From Planctomycetota bacterium (GTDB lineage Bacteria; Planctomycetota; UBA1135; UBA2386): DNA of 64,000 bases. A model generated the notes under the pieces. The model was not told the origin of the DNA, made no database searches, and worked only from the letters and a program-made list of their open reading frames with translations. Position numbers and translations under genes: made by a program. The stretch covers positions 82,380-146,379 of the forward strand of contig JACKIB010000012.1 in the NCBI GenBank assembly GCA_020638695.1, in the 5' to 3' direction. Of the stretch, positions 18,642 to 27,211 are shown piece by piece. Each line of letters begins with the position of its first letter. The stretch's first letter is position 1.

Positions 18642-18704
18642 GGACGATCGCTCGACGAAGCTCCGCCACCCGATCCCGGTGGCCAGGCTGCGGACAGCGC
18701 CAGC

Positions 18705-19079
18705 TTACGGCCCGCTCAGCCCCTGCGGAAGCCGGCGTACGAGCCGAGGGCGCCGAGAGCCGCGTTCGGCAGCCGTCGGATCGCACCGGCGTGCCTCCCA
18801 AGTGTTCGCACTGATGTTCAGGTCGAACGAATCTGCTGGGGCGGTGCGGACACGCCACGAACGCCACATCTGCGCCGCCGTCAGAGCCGGCAGAACGAGC
18901 CGCAGCGCGCACGTCCCGCCGACCTCTTGGTCGCTCGACATGTGCTCCACGGGCAAGCAGAAGATGCAGGCCGACTCCTCCTGCCACGGCCAGAACATCG
19001 TGCTGCCGCCGCGCAAGCCGCACGGGCCCAGCTGGCGGAACAAGGGGTACTGGCCCACTCGCCCACGAACAGACCGCAT
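18705..19079 (-). CDS. Unassigned small ORF, doubtful
   Basis: 124 codons. The middle (MFWPWQEESACIFCLPVEH, then SSDQEVGGTCALRLVLPA) reads like genuine protein with four Cys residues, but no family was recognised. The C-terminal 30 codons run across the FUN14 fragment in another frame, so at least the end is not original. It may be the remains of a longer gene. Confidence 0.2.
   Translation of the reverse strand: MRSVRGRVGQYPLFRQLGPCGLRGGSTMFWPWQEESACIFCLPVEHMSSDQEVGGTCALRLVLPALTAAQMWRSWRVRTAPADSFDLNISANTWEARRCDPTAAERGSRRPRLVRRLPQGLSGP
18716..18776 (-). pseudogene. Fragment of a FUN14 gene 3' end
   Basis: About 61 bp closely matching 20904-20960. Translated, it gives LPNAALGALGSYAGFRRG plus stop, against LPNAGLGALGLYAGFRKS in the intact FUN14 gene. 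No upstream FUN14 sequence was recognised, so this is a leftover of a duplication or deletion. Confidence 0.55.
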
Positions 19080-19093
19080 GGACCCGCCGGTTC

Positions 19094-19460
19094 TCAGCGC
19101 GCAACCGGGGCATCGCGCTCGGCGTCGGCATCGAAACCGGAGAGGATGCGCTCCATTGCCGCTCGCTCGTCATTCCTGAGGCCGACCGTGTGATCAGCGC
19201 CGGGGAGCGCGACCCACCGCGTCCCCGTCGCGCCGTGCACGACGACACCGAGCCAGTCCTCCTGCCCGACCCAATAGAATCCCGTGGGGAGCGACCGCGC
19301 TGCCCAGCGAGGGCTTCGCCAAGAAGCAACAGCCGGCGGTGGCGGTCCACCTTCTCGACAGCCAGCATGCTCGGAGCGACGCGTTGCAGGCCACGGTGAC
19401 GAATCCTCCCGGAACCCCTCGCCGGGCGCCAACGTCGGCCGTAGATCGCCAACCACTCAA
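19094..19460 (-). pseudogene. Probable frameshifted gene remnant
   Basis: The C-terminal 60 codons (containing TGFYWVGQEDWLGVVVHGAT, WVALPGADHTVGLRNDER) read as protein and loosely resemble the end of an alpha/beta-hydrolase with a late His. The preceding region seems to continue in another frame, suggesting a frameshift. Family assignment is weak. Confidence 0.25.
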
Positions 19461-19462
19461 CC

Positions 19463-20677
19463 ATGGGAATCTCGATGCAGACCCGCAATCTCGTCCCGTT
19501 CCTCTTGTGCTCGCTGACCGGCGCCTCGATCGCGCAGACGTCGCAGCCCGCCTCGCTCGGCTGTGACCGTACCGCGATCCGTTGGCTGAAGCCTGGCGAA
19601 TTCGAACAGGCCCGCGCTCGAGCGCAACGCGACAACCGACTACTGCTGATCAAGGGGATCTCGTTCGGTGTCGACGACGAAGGCGCACGGTGTGCGACCA
19701 AGGGCAGATGGTGACCCGGCGCCGAACCGATGCGGGCAGGTTGCTTCGCAGAGACACGCGTGATCGAGCTGATGAACCGGCGCTTCGTGCCGTACTTCTT
19801 CAACCGCGGGGGGCCCGGCAAGGGCCATGACGAAGCGGCGCGGAAGTTCACCGTCGGCAAGACCAAGAACCCGTATGCCTACTTCGCCGCGTTCAAGCCC
19901 GACGGTACCTACCTCGGCGAGACCGCGATCTACGCCGACAAGGACGAGGTCTTCCAGTGGCTGCGCAAGCTGCTGGCTGATCATCCGGGATTCGCTACCC
20001 CCACGGCTGCCGAACGCGCAATCCTCTCGGGTGAGGACCACCTGGCTGCGGCACGCCTTCACGAGCAGCTCGGCGACTATCCGGAGGCAAGGCGGCACTA
20101 CACGGAGTCGATGCGCGGCAAGCCCGAAGCAGCACGGCCGGTCGCTCAGGCAGCACTACTGCGCATCGCCCGCTTCACCGGCGACTGGAAGGCACACGAG
20201 CGAGGCGAACGAGCCCTGCGCGCCCTCGGTCCCGCACACGCAGTCGACGCGGATGTGGAGCGTGGCCACAGACTGCTCGCCACCAAGCACTACGAAGAAG
20301 CGCGCAAACTCCTACAGCCGCTGGCGCGCAACTGCACGACCTCCGTTCGGCTCGCCGAAGCGCACTTCCTCGCCGGCGTCGCCTGTTGGTTCCTCGACGA
20401 CCGGGACTGGGCGAAACTGCACTGGTGTTTCGTGGTCGATCGACTGCCCGACGACCGCTTCTACATGCGAGCGCGCGTCGCGGCGGCCGCCGAGAGCATG
20501 CCGTATCCGAATCCCGAACTGGGCAACTTCAAGTCCCGCGGGATGATCGGCACCGAACACATCGTGCGGGAGATCACCCGATCGATGCGGATCTACCGTC
20601 GCCTCCTGCCGGAGTTCGAGGCGGGCAAGTTTGGCGCATCGTCGACGCTGGACCTGCTCGAGCGGTCGAAACGGTAG
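19463..20677 (+). CDS. Secreted thioredoxin-like protein with in-frame UGA (candidate selenoprotein)
   Basis: Read through TGA 19712-19714, this is a 404-residue protein. It has a signal peptide (MQTRNLVPFLLCSLTG..., ATG at 19463 or 19475, cleavage near SIAQ). A thioredoxin-like domain follows: a first strand (RLLLIKGISFG), then CATKGRW-TGA-PGAEPMRAGC, a helix (VIELMNRRFVPYFF) and a later strand (YAYFAAFKPDGTYLGET). The second half is helical and TPR-like (DHLAAARLHEQLGDYPEARRH, HYEEARKLLQPL). The TGA is codon 84, right after Trp, where thioredoxins carry the first redox Cys of W-C-x-x-C. Both sides are in one frame and form one fold. I infer selenocysteine at a redox site; an oxidoreductase or sensor role is likely. 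Confidence 0.75.
19731..19750 (+). promoter_or_regulatory. SECIS-like hairpin downstream of in-frame UGA
   Basis: Seven pairs (TGCGGGC with GCTTCGCA, one bulged C, two G-U pairs) close a five-base loop AGGTT. The loop GG is 25-26 nt after the TGA, in the range of bacterial SECIS elements, and the loop resembles the AGGUCU loop of E. coli fdhF. Confidence 0.55.
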
Positions 20678-20903
20678 TTGGGGTGCGCCGAGCTGCCGCG
20701 CCCGGGGAGTCGGCTCGTCTGCCCTGAGGGCGGGGTGCACGCATGTTGGCGCGCAGCGTCGTGCTCACCGAGTGGACCGAGTTGCGGACGCGGGTGTTCG
20801 CCGCGATCGCGCGTGCCGCCAGCGCGACTGTCGCTCGCTCGCCGAAGCACCGCCATTCGGCACCGTCGCGCCGTGCAGCGGACCGCACCGGCCAACGATC
20901 CGC

Positions 20904-21470
20904 TCAGCTCTTGCGGAAGCCGGCGTACAACCCGAGGGCGCCGAGACCCGCGTTCGGCAGGCTGCCGGTGATGAATGAGCGGAACGCCGAAAGCTGCTGC
21001 TTGGCGGAGGACATCAGCGTCTCGAACGACTTGTCGAGTGCATCCCACTGCACCGTCACGAACCCACCGTACTGCAGCAGGAAGATCGCCAACGCCACCA
21101 GTCCGACGAACAGCATCGTCAGCTTGAGGAACGCGCGCACCGCGTAGCCGACCCCGAACCCGATGAAGAAGCTGAAGCCGTAGCGGAAGAACGCCTCCGA
21201 CCAGGCGATGTCGCCGGTGCCCGTCGGAGACGCGGTCGCGCCGGGCTGCCCGGGCTTGTTGCCGACCAACGACGTGCTCAGTTCGCCGACCCCACCGGTG
21301 CCCTTGCTCAACTCCGGTCCGGGGCTGCCGCCCTCGGCCGCCAAGCACACGCCGGCGATCACGAACATCGCCACGCCGCCAGCGATGGCGAGCTTCTTCC
21401 ACCGCGGCATGGCACGGCGTTCCTCGGGGGCTGCCGGGTCAGGAATGCCGGTCGTTTCGGGTTCGCTCAT
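20904..21470 (-). CDS. FUN14-domain membrane protein
   Basis: 188 residues from ATG 21468-21470; the longer open frame reaches into a divergent promoter region. An N-terminal helix (about 29-45, AIAGGVAMFVIAGVCLAA) is followed by a low-complexity Gly/Pro linker. The FUN14 domain (about 88-188) contains FFIGFGVGYAVRAFLKL, a second long helix, LLQYGGFVTVQWDAL and the closing GALGLYAGFRKS. Bacterial and archaeal FUN14 proteins are small membrane proteins of unknown role; eukaryotic FUNDC1 is a mitophagy receptor. The 3' end is duplicated as a fragment at 18716. It is divergent from the hydroxylase gene. Confidence 0.8.
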   Translation of the reverse strand: MSEPETTGIPDPAAPEERRAMPRWKKLAIAGGVAMFVIAGVCLAAEGGSPGPELSKGTGGVGELSTSLVGNKPGQPGATASPTGTGDIAWSEAFFRYGFSFFIGFGVGYAVRAFLKLTMLFVGLVALAIFLLQYGGFVTVQWDALDKSFETLMSSAKQQLSAFRSFITGSLPNAGLGALGLYAGFRKS

Positions 21471-21599
21471 CGTCGGCGAGAGTAACCCGCACCCGCCCGG
21501 GTGCGAAACGGGCTTGTCGACTCCCCGAGGGAACGCTCGTCCGCAGACCGTGCCGTTGGCGCGAGGTAGGTCGCGACGTCGCCACGCCGCGGCACGTGC

Positions 21600-21605
21600 T
21601 ACAAC
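21600..21605 (+). promoter_or_regulatory. Possible -10 element of the hydroxylase gene
   Basis: TACAAC in a GTGCTACAACCGG context, 39 nt before ATG 21645. Weak on its own; supported by recurrence of similar boxes elsewhere in the window. Confidence 0.3.
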
Positions 21606-21644
21606 CGGGCGGCCCAGCCGCTGTTGGCAGCTGGGGTAGGGCAC

Positions 21645-22433
21645 ATGGGTCTCGAGTACTGGCAGTATCTGATTCTGGTCTCGGTCGCCTTCGCCATCTG
21701 GGAGAAGCTCCAGCCCTGGCATCGACCGCACCGCTTGCTGCGCCGCGGGTGGTTGCGGGACCTCGGGTTCTTGGCGTTCAACGGGCACGTGTTCAAGGCG
21801 ATGCTGGTCGGCGGCTACCTCGGGTGGCTGTACCGCGCCTTCGTCGACCTCGTGCAGCGCTCGGGGATCACGGTCGAGGCCCGCGTCGGCGCCGACTGGC
21901 CGCTATGGCTGCACGTGGTCGCGTTCCTTGTGCTGAGCGACTTCGTCGAGTGGTGCACACACAACCTGCTGCACCGCGTGCCGTGGCTGTGGACCTTCCA
22001 CAAGGTGCACCACGCGATCCCCCGACTCGACTGGGCGGCCAACTTCCACTTCCACTGGATGGAGATCCTGATCTACAGCACCACCAAGGCGCTGCCGCTC
22101 GCGTGGCTCGGTGTGCCGCCCGACGCGGTGTTCTGGATCTATGTGCTGCCGACCGCTTGGGGGCATTTCAACCACGCCAATGTGCCAGTGGGGATCGGGC
22201 CACTGCGCTTCGTGTTCAATTCGCCACGCATGCACCAGTGGCACCACGATGCATCCGCGGAGGGCGGAGTGGCCAAGAACTTCGGAATCGTGCTCAGCGT
22301 TTGGGACTGGCTGTTCGGCACCGCGTACTGGCCGCGGAACCGGGAACCGGAGCGGTTGGGGTATCCCGGTGACGAAGAGATGCCGCAGCACTTCGGCGGG
22401 CAGATGGTGTGGCCGCTGCGGTGGCTGGAGTAG
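21645..22433 (+). CDS. Fatty acid hydroxylase / sterol desaturase family protein
   Basis: 262 residues, integral membrane, di-iron. The start at ATG 21645 follows a GGGTAGGGC ribosome-binding site, better than the TTG at 21624. The iron-binding His clusters are all present: HNLLHR, HKVHH, then HFHWME, HFNHAN and HQWHHD. Four or so hydrophobic helices surround them. Family members hydroxylate or desaturate sterols, carotenoids or fatty acyl chains; the substrate here is unknown, and membrane lipid modification is the likeliest role. It is followed directly by a dispersed repeat. Confidence 0.85.
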   Translation: MGLEYWQYLILVSVAFAIWEKLQPWHRPHRLLRRGWLRDLGFLAFNGHVFKAMLVGGYLGWLYRAFVDLVQRSGITVEARVGADWPLWLHVVAFLVLSDFVEWCTHNLLHRVPWLWTFHKVHHAIPRLDWAANFHFHWMEILIYSTTKALPLAWLGVPPDAVFWIYVLPTAWGHFNHANVPVGIGPLRFVFNSPRMHQWHHDASAEGGVAKNFGIVLSVWDWLFGTAYWPRNREPERLGYPGDEEMPQHFGGQMVWPLRWLE

Positions 22434-22487
22434 CCCGGACTATTCATGAGCAGCGTCGCGAGATCGTGCAGGGTTGTTGCTGGCAAG

Positions 22488-22768
22488 GAGACAGGCAGAA
22501 CTCCCCCATCCCGCGAGAGCAGACGCGAGGCCAAACGGCGAACGACCTGGCATAAGCGAGGCCACGCGAACCGCGAGATGCGGTCATTGAAGGGCGCCGG
22601 GCGTAAGCCGTTGCGACCTCGTTCGAGCCAGGAGCAAGATGCTATCCGACCACCGCTCGTCGGGCTGGGGCGAAGCCCCGTTAGGAGTCTGCGCCACGGG
22701 ATGACAATCCATGAGATCCGCGCCTTCCAGCACCCGTCACCCCCCGCAAGCCTCGCCGAATCCACCAA
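22488..22768. repeat. Dispersed intergenic repeat, copy A
   Basis: About 280 bp, nearly identical to 61025-61359 apart from a 53-bp insertion in the other copy. It contains a perfect short hairpin (GGGGC-GAA-GCCCC near 22669-22681). Open frames cross it on both strands but differ in their ends between copies, so a coding role is unlikely. It could be a non-autonomous mobile element or a structured RNA. Confidence 0.75.
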
Positions 22769-22876
22769 GTCTCCGCTGCGGTCGGGCTCTCCCGCCACGC
22801 CAGGGGCCGCGACCCTGCCGCTGACGCATCGGATGCACTAGCCTGGATGCCCCACACTTCGATCCCAGGGTCTCCC

Positions 22877-23881
22877 ATGAACATTCGCCTGCTCCCCGTC
22901 CTCCTTCTCGCTGCCGTCCCCGCACCCGCACAGATCCTCGTCGAGACGTTCGACGGCCCGAATCTGCCAGCCAACTGGGCGGTGCGCAGCGGCACGTGGT
23001 CGATCACCAACGGCCGGATCTCGGTCGCCTCGACCGGCCACAACTACATGACCATCCCCGGCACCAACCTGCTGAACTGCGCCATGGACGTGGACGTCTA
23101 CTGGACCGGATCGGGCATCCAAGCGGGCGGAGTCTGCGCGCGCCACGGGGGGACGAGCACCGAGAGCTGCGTCATGGTGAAGGCCCAGGCCAACTCGGCG
23201 ACACCCAACGGGCTCGATCGAATCTACGCCTACGAGCGACCCGGAGGCTCCGTGTCGACGGTGCTCAGCCCGACGCCCACGAAGACGCGAATCCGCATGC
23301 TGTGCATCGGCACGCAGGCGTTCCTGCAACTCGACACCAACCAGGACGGGACGTTCGACACGACACAGGCGCCTTTGCCGATCAGCACCCACAACACCTC
23401 GGGTGAAGTAGGGATCATCGCCGGCACGATCGGCAGCGCTGCAGCGCAGCTCGACAACTTCGCGCTGTTCGACGCGGTTCTGGTGCAAACAGGGATCGGG
23501 ACCGCCAACGAGTCGCGCCCGCGCATCGGCACGACCTACAGCATGACGCTCTACACCCAGGCAACCTCGGTCACGCCGTTCCTGTGCGCGATGTCGCTCA
23601 GCAACGGCGGCACCACCAACGGCAACCTCGGCGGCATCCCGATCGGCGGCGGCCGCAGCATCCCGCTTGGGCTCGACCCGATCTTCAACCTGTCGCTGGC
23701 GGTCGGCGGAACCCTGGGCCTGAACGGCGTGACGGACGCCAGTGGCGTCGGCAACCCGAAGATCGCGGTGCCGAACCTGCCGGCACTGGTGAGCCTCGCG
23801 GTCCACGTCGCGGCTGTCACCCCCAACGGTCCCGTGATCGGCAACATCTCCAACAACCACCGGGTGGTGTTCGAGCCGTAG
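22877..23881 (+). CDS. Secreted protein with LamG-like and planctomycete-type domains
   Basis: 334 residues from ATG 22877 (MNIRLLPVLLLAAVPAPAQ signal peptide). Residues about 22-210 look like a jelly-roll/LamG-type fold (FDGPNLPANWAVRSGTW, then VDVYWTGSGIQAGGVCARHG, and LDNFALFDAVLV). The C-terminal 120 residues belong to the shared secreted domain (start GIGTANESRPRIG, end HRVVFEP). This combination suggests a carbohydrate- or surface-binding exported protein. No catalytic residues were recognised. Confidence 0.7.
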   Translation: MNIRLLPVLLLAAVPAPAQILVETFDGPNLPANWAVRSGTWSITNGRISVASTGHNYMTIPGTNLLNCAMDVDVYWTGSGIQAGGVCARHGGTSTESCVMVKAQANSATPNGLDRIYAYERPGGSVSTVLSPTPTKTRIRMLCIGTQAFLQLDTNQDGTFDTTQAPLPISTHNTSGEVGIIAGTIGSAAAQLDNFALFDAVLVQTGIGTANESRPRIGTTYSMTLYTQATSVTPFLCAMSLSNGGTTNGNLGGIPIGGGRSIPLGLDPIFNLSLAVGGTLGLNGVTDASGVGNPKIAVPNLPALVSLAVHVAAVTPNGPVIGNISNNHRVVFEP

Positions 23882-23949
23882 GGGCGTCGCGGTAGTTGGG
23901 GCCTTGGGGCCTTGCGCTCGGTCGGCCTCAACCTCGAGAACCGCGAGGG

Positions 23950-24031
23950 CTCCCCTCACCCCCCGTCGGCATCGGCATCGGCCCAAGGCAAGTTGCGACC
24001 GACGCCGATGCCGACGGGGCCGCGAGGGGAG
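23950..24031. repeat. Nested inverted repeat (REP-like) beside a RAYT remnant
   Basis: A perfect 16-bp pair (CCCCGTCGGCATCGGC at 23961-23976 and its complement at 24004-24019) sits inside an outer 8-bp pair (CTCCCCTC / GAGGGGAG). The right arm and about 60 following bases recur at 25453-25515 next to the second transposase remnant. This resembles REP/BIME elements mobilised by RAYT transposases. Confidence 0.6.
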
Positions 24032-24077
24032 TTGGGGGACTCCTGGTGCGGGAGTATCGAAGTGCGCGGGGGTGCTG

Positions 24078-24784
24078 TCAGCCCGGGACTTCTTGGTGCC
24101 CGATCAACCCATGCCTTCGCCAGCCGACGTTCAGCAACCAGTTGCGCGCCCGTGCGACCGGTCGAGCGAGTTCTGAAGCGACTCGGTTGGTCAGCTTCTC
24201 GCGCCAACCGTCGAACCACCCTCCCGAGGTGAACCAGTCGATCTCCTGCGCCAACCGCACCCCATGCCGGCGCGCGTTGTTGAGCACGTAGGCCAGCGCG
24301 TGGCGCACTTCGCGCAGCGTGCGCAGGATGCGGTCGTGGTAGCGGTCAGCAACACCTTGCCGGCGCGACGCCACAGCCGGTTCAAGGCCCGCGCGATGCG
24401 GATGAGCAGGCCTTGCAGTCCACGAGACAGACACGCGCGATCACGGTCGCCTCCACGATCATGTGTCGATGGTTGCCTTTGCACCGATTCTAGTGCACCA
24501 GCATCACGCGAAAGCCACCCCGCTCGCAACCCTTCGCGAACGCGGCCACCAGCACGCACCGAGTACGCCGCGGCTCCGTCGCGTGCGGACGGCAACCCGC
24601 GCATCAGCCGTGTAGTCACGTGAACGGGAAACCGCGAAGCCAACACCCGCGCGACGGCGATGCGACTCACCCCAGCGCACCAGTTGAACCCCGTTCGGCG
24701 GCTGCGCCCCGCCCCTTGCGCCGACCTCCCCAGTTCATTCGAGGGAACGGCAACAGGCCCGTGTTGTTCCTTCAATCTCTTCAT
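24078..24784 (-). pseudogene. Decayed RAYT (IS200-like, REP-associated) transposase, copy 1
   Basis: About 707 bp, normal gene length for RAYTs, but broken across frames. Recognisable blocks: an N-terminus of the type MNWGGRRKGRGA, then RACLSRGLQGLLIRIARALNRLWRRAGKV, DRYHDRILRTLREVRHAL and AYVLNNARRHGVRLAQEIDW. The HUH motif survives only as HRHMIVEA in a different frame. Family proteins nick REP hairpins in single-stranded DNA using His-x-His and Tyr. Non-functional as it stands. Confidence 0.75.
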
Positions 24785-24989
24785 CAACCACCCCGGGACG
24801 TTTGATGACACAGGCGGCTGAAATATACGGCTCTCCTGACGTTCGTGTGGGTGGCTGAAGGCAATGACGGGGTTCGCTGCAGCGTGATCGAGCTGCTCGG
24901 GGAACCCCTTCCGGTTCCGCCCTGCTGGGCACCCCTTCCACACATCGGCACCCTTTTCCCGTTCGACTCTCCTGCGGCGCGGTTCCGCA

Positions 24990-25470
24990 CCGTGGGTCAG
25001 CCGTTCCTGCGCCGACGATCTGGTGCGGTAGCCGTGGCGCGATGCCGGTGCATCGCAGTTCGATCATCGCCCGCACAGCGTCGGCGGAGTGGAAGCCGAT
25101 AGGTCTGCCGCGTTGCGGCCGCGCCTTGGTGTTGAGGCCCTTCTGCGCGACTCGTGGTGTAGCCGGTCTCAGTAGCGGCCACACCGTCGAAGCAGCGGCG
25201 CAGTGTTCGCGCGACCTTGCGGAAGGGCGCGAGCCGCGACCAGCAGGGCCCATGCGATCCCACCTGTTGAGCCGGCGCTTCGAGCCGGCCGCGTCGCGTA
25301 GAGACTGCGGTGGGCGGGCGACCGGCGAGCGACTCCTTCCAGCAAAGGTAGGCCCGGTAGATCAGGCGATTCTGCTTCGGCAGTTCGGCGAGGCGTTCGT
25401 GCTCGGCCCCGGTGTCACGTTCCATGGGTTGCGCAGCAACGCCCAGCGCAGATGCCGACGGGGCCGCGAG
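24990..25470 (-). pseudogene. ISL3-family transposase remnant (C-terminal part)
   Basis: Pieces in three frames match the end of ISL3 transposases: WALLRNPWN, then AELPKQNRLIYRAYLCWKESL, SRLAPFRKVARTLRRCFDG, and GLNTKARPQRGRPIGFHSAD with AVRAMIELRCTGIA. The N-terminal helix-turn-helix and zinc parts are missing, and no terminal repeats were found. It lies between the two RAYT remnants, so it is nested debris. Confidence 0.65.
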
Positions 25471-25500
25471 CCTCGTTGGGGCCACGCAGGTGCGGGAGCA

Positions 25501-26204
25501 TCAATTTCGCCGCGGCGCACCTCGTCGACAGCCTTGGACGCGAGCTGCCTGATCAAGCGGTCGTAGACGATCGTGGCGTTCAGCAACAGGTAGCGGCGGA
25601 TTGCCTGCGACCGGTCGAGCGAGTTCGATTGCCGCGTGGCTGATCCGCGCGCCAACGTCGAACGACGCCCCGATCTCGGCCAAGAAGGCCTCCAGCGTGC
25701 CAACCACCCTATGCCGGCGCGCGTTGTTGAGCACGTAGGCCAGCGCGTGGCGCACTTCGCGCGGCGTGGGCAGGATGTCGCTGGTAGCGGTCGACAAACA
25801 CCGTGCGGTGGCGATCGCCACAGCGGTTCAAGGCTCCGCGCGATGCGGATGAGCAGGCCGCAGTCCACGCGCAGACACGCGCGATCGGTTGCCTCCACGA
25901 TCGCCAGTAGATGCGCAGCATCGTGCTGATCGCGATCTTGTCGCACCAGGCGCCAGCCAGCCGCTTCGCAACCCTCGAAACGCGGCCAGCAGCACCGAGT
26001 ACTCGCCGCGGCTCCGCCAAAGACGGCAACCCGCGCATCAGCCGTGTAGTCGACGTGGACGGCGTGGCGAAGCCAACGCCGCGCGACGTCGATGCGACAC
26101 CCAGGCGCGTCCCCATTCGGCTTGCGCCCCGCCCCTTGCGCCGACCTCCCCAGTTCATTCGAGGGACCGCGCACGGCGCCCGTGTTGTCCTTCGATCTCT
26201 TCAT
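25501..26204 (-). pseudogene. Decayed RAYT (IS200-like, REP-associated) transposase, copy 2
   Basis: About 704 bp, parallel to copy 1 and sharing its N-terminus (GPSNELGRSAQGAGRKPNGD frame). Blocks occur in three frames: TTRLMRGLPSL, CGLLIRIARSLEPLWR, and ILPTPREVRHAL with AYVLNNARRH. The HUH segment is lost by deletion. The 3' flank shares about 60 bp with the flank of copy 1. Non-functional. Confidence 0.75.
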
Positions 26205-26647
26205 CGCATCACCCTACGCTTGATACCGGCTGAAATGATACAAGGCCACCTACGGCAAATCAATACATGAACTTCTTTGGGGGTTGTTTTCACAGATAAT
26301 CGTTGCGGATCGACAATTCACCGGATCCACAACCCATCGCCCGACCCTTCGCTCGCACCAACCTCGACCCGATTCATGCCCCGCCATCACACTGCACGCC
26401 ACGCCACCACCACCCCAATACATCCACCTCGCTTCCACCAACCCGTCGCCGTCGGCATCGGTCGCTCTAGCCGAGCGCCGCGCCCACCGACCCCGACGAC
26501 GACAGGGCCACCCGCTCTCCCGCAGCTTCAGAGCATCGAGGTTGAGAGCCCACGCGTCCACCCGTCCACCCGTCCAAACACCCCCACCCCCAACCGATTC
26601 TCCCGCCACCGCTGTGGCCACCCGACACCAGGTGGCAAGATACCCGC
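26205..26647. other. Intergenic region without a recognised gene
   Basis: About 440 bp upstream of the LysM gene. The first 120 bp are relatively AT-rich for this window and the rest is a C-rich low-complexity stretch. No credible ORF was seen. Confidence 0.35.
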
Positions 26648-27199
26648 ATGCGATGGGCGGTCGGCATGCTCGCAGTCTGTGCACTCACCGCGTGCGAGGC
26701 ACGCAGTCCAAAGCTGCCGGAAGCAAACCTGCTGGTCCTGCAGGTCGGGCAGGGCTACGCGTCGTTGTCTGCGGACCTCGCGCGGCTGCGCGACACCGAA
26801 CCACCGCGGGCCGACCGTCCAGCGCCACCAACTCCGTCCCGCGACGACCTCGACACGGGTTCGCGGCCAGCACCCCCACCACCCGGCCCTACGCGACCGA
26901 ACACCCCGAACCCACGCGCCGCCGACTCGGCCACCGCCCCCGGTTCCACGGCACCACAGGGCACGACAACCCGACCGCCGACCGCACCACCCACAACCAC
27001 CACCCCACCCACACTCCCGACGCCCGAGCCCGCATTCACCGAGGTCCGGCTCGCCGCCGGCCAGACCCTGTACGGCCTGTGCCGAGATCAACTCGGAAAC
27101 GGCGCCCGCTGGCGCGAGGTCGCCAAGCTCAACGGCTGGAGCGAGGCGCAGGCGGGCCGGCTGTCCGAGGGTCAGAGCGTCAAGCTGCCGCGGCGCTGA
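26648..27199 (+). CDS. LysM-domain lipoprotein
   Basis: 183 residues. The signal peptide ends in a lipobox (ALTAC, Cys at residue 16), so it is probably lipid-anchored. A long Pro/Thr-rich linker (about 55-130) separates the anchor from one C-terminal LysM domain (about 133-183, VRLAAGQTLYGLCRDQLGNG, ending VKLPRR). LysM binds peptidoglycan or chitin-like glycans. It is followed after 12 nt by the serine dehydratase gene and probably co-transcribed with it. No enzymatic domain is present; a cell-wall tether is the simplest reading. Confidence 0.8.
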   Translation: MRWAVGMLAVCALTACEARSPKLPEANLLVLQVGQGYASLSADLARLRDTEPPRADRPAPPTPSRDDLDTGSRPAPPPPGPTRPNTPNPRAADSATAPGSTAPQGTTTRPPTAPPTTTTPPTLPTPEPAFTEVRLAAGQTLYGLCRDQLGNGARWREVAKLNGWSEAQAGRLSEGQSVKLPRR

Positions 27200-27211
27200 G
27201 CGCCGACCACA

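Larger units (their letters stand above)
18642..19462. other. Accessory gap with decayed ORFs
   Basis: Between the divergent cytochrome and thioredoxin-like genes. It contains a 61-bp copy of the FUN14 gene 3' end, an unassigned minus-strand frame (18705-19079) and a frameshifted-looking minus-strand frame (19094-19460). No intact gene of known family was recognised; gene decay is the likeliest explanation. Confidence 0.4.

Noticed and set aside
15852..19193. 1113-codon plus-strand open frame
   Set aside because: It lies antisense over the cytochrome c gene, has Arg-rich shadow composition and no recognisable domain.
26250..26684. Minus-strand 144-codon frame upstream of the LysM gene
   Set aside because: Low-complexity composition in C-rich DNA, no ribosome-binding site and no family similarity.
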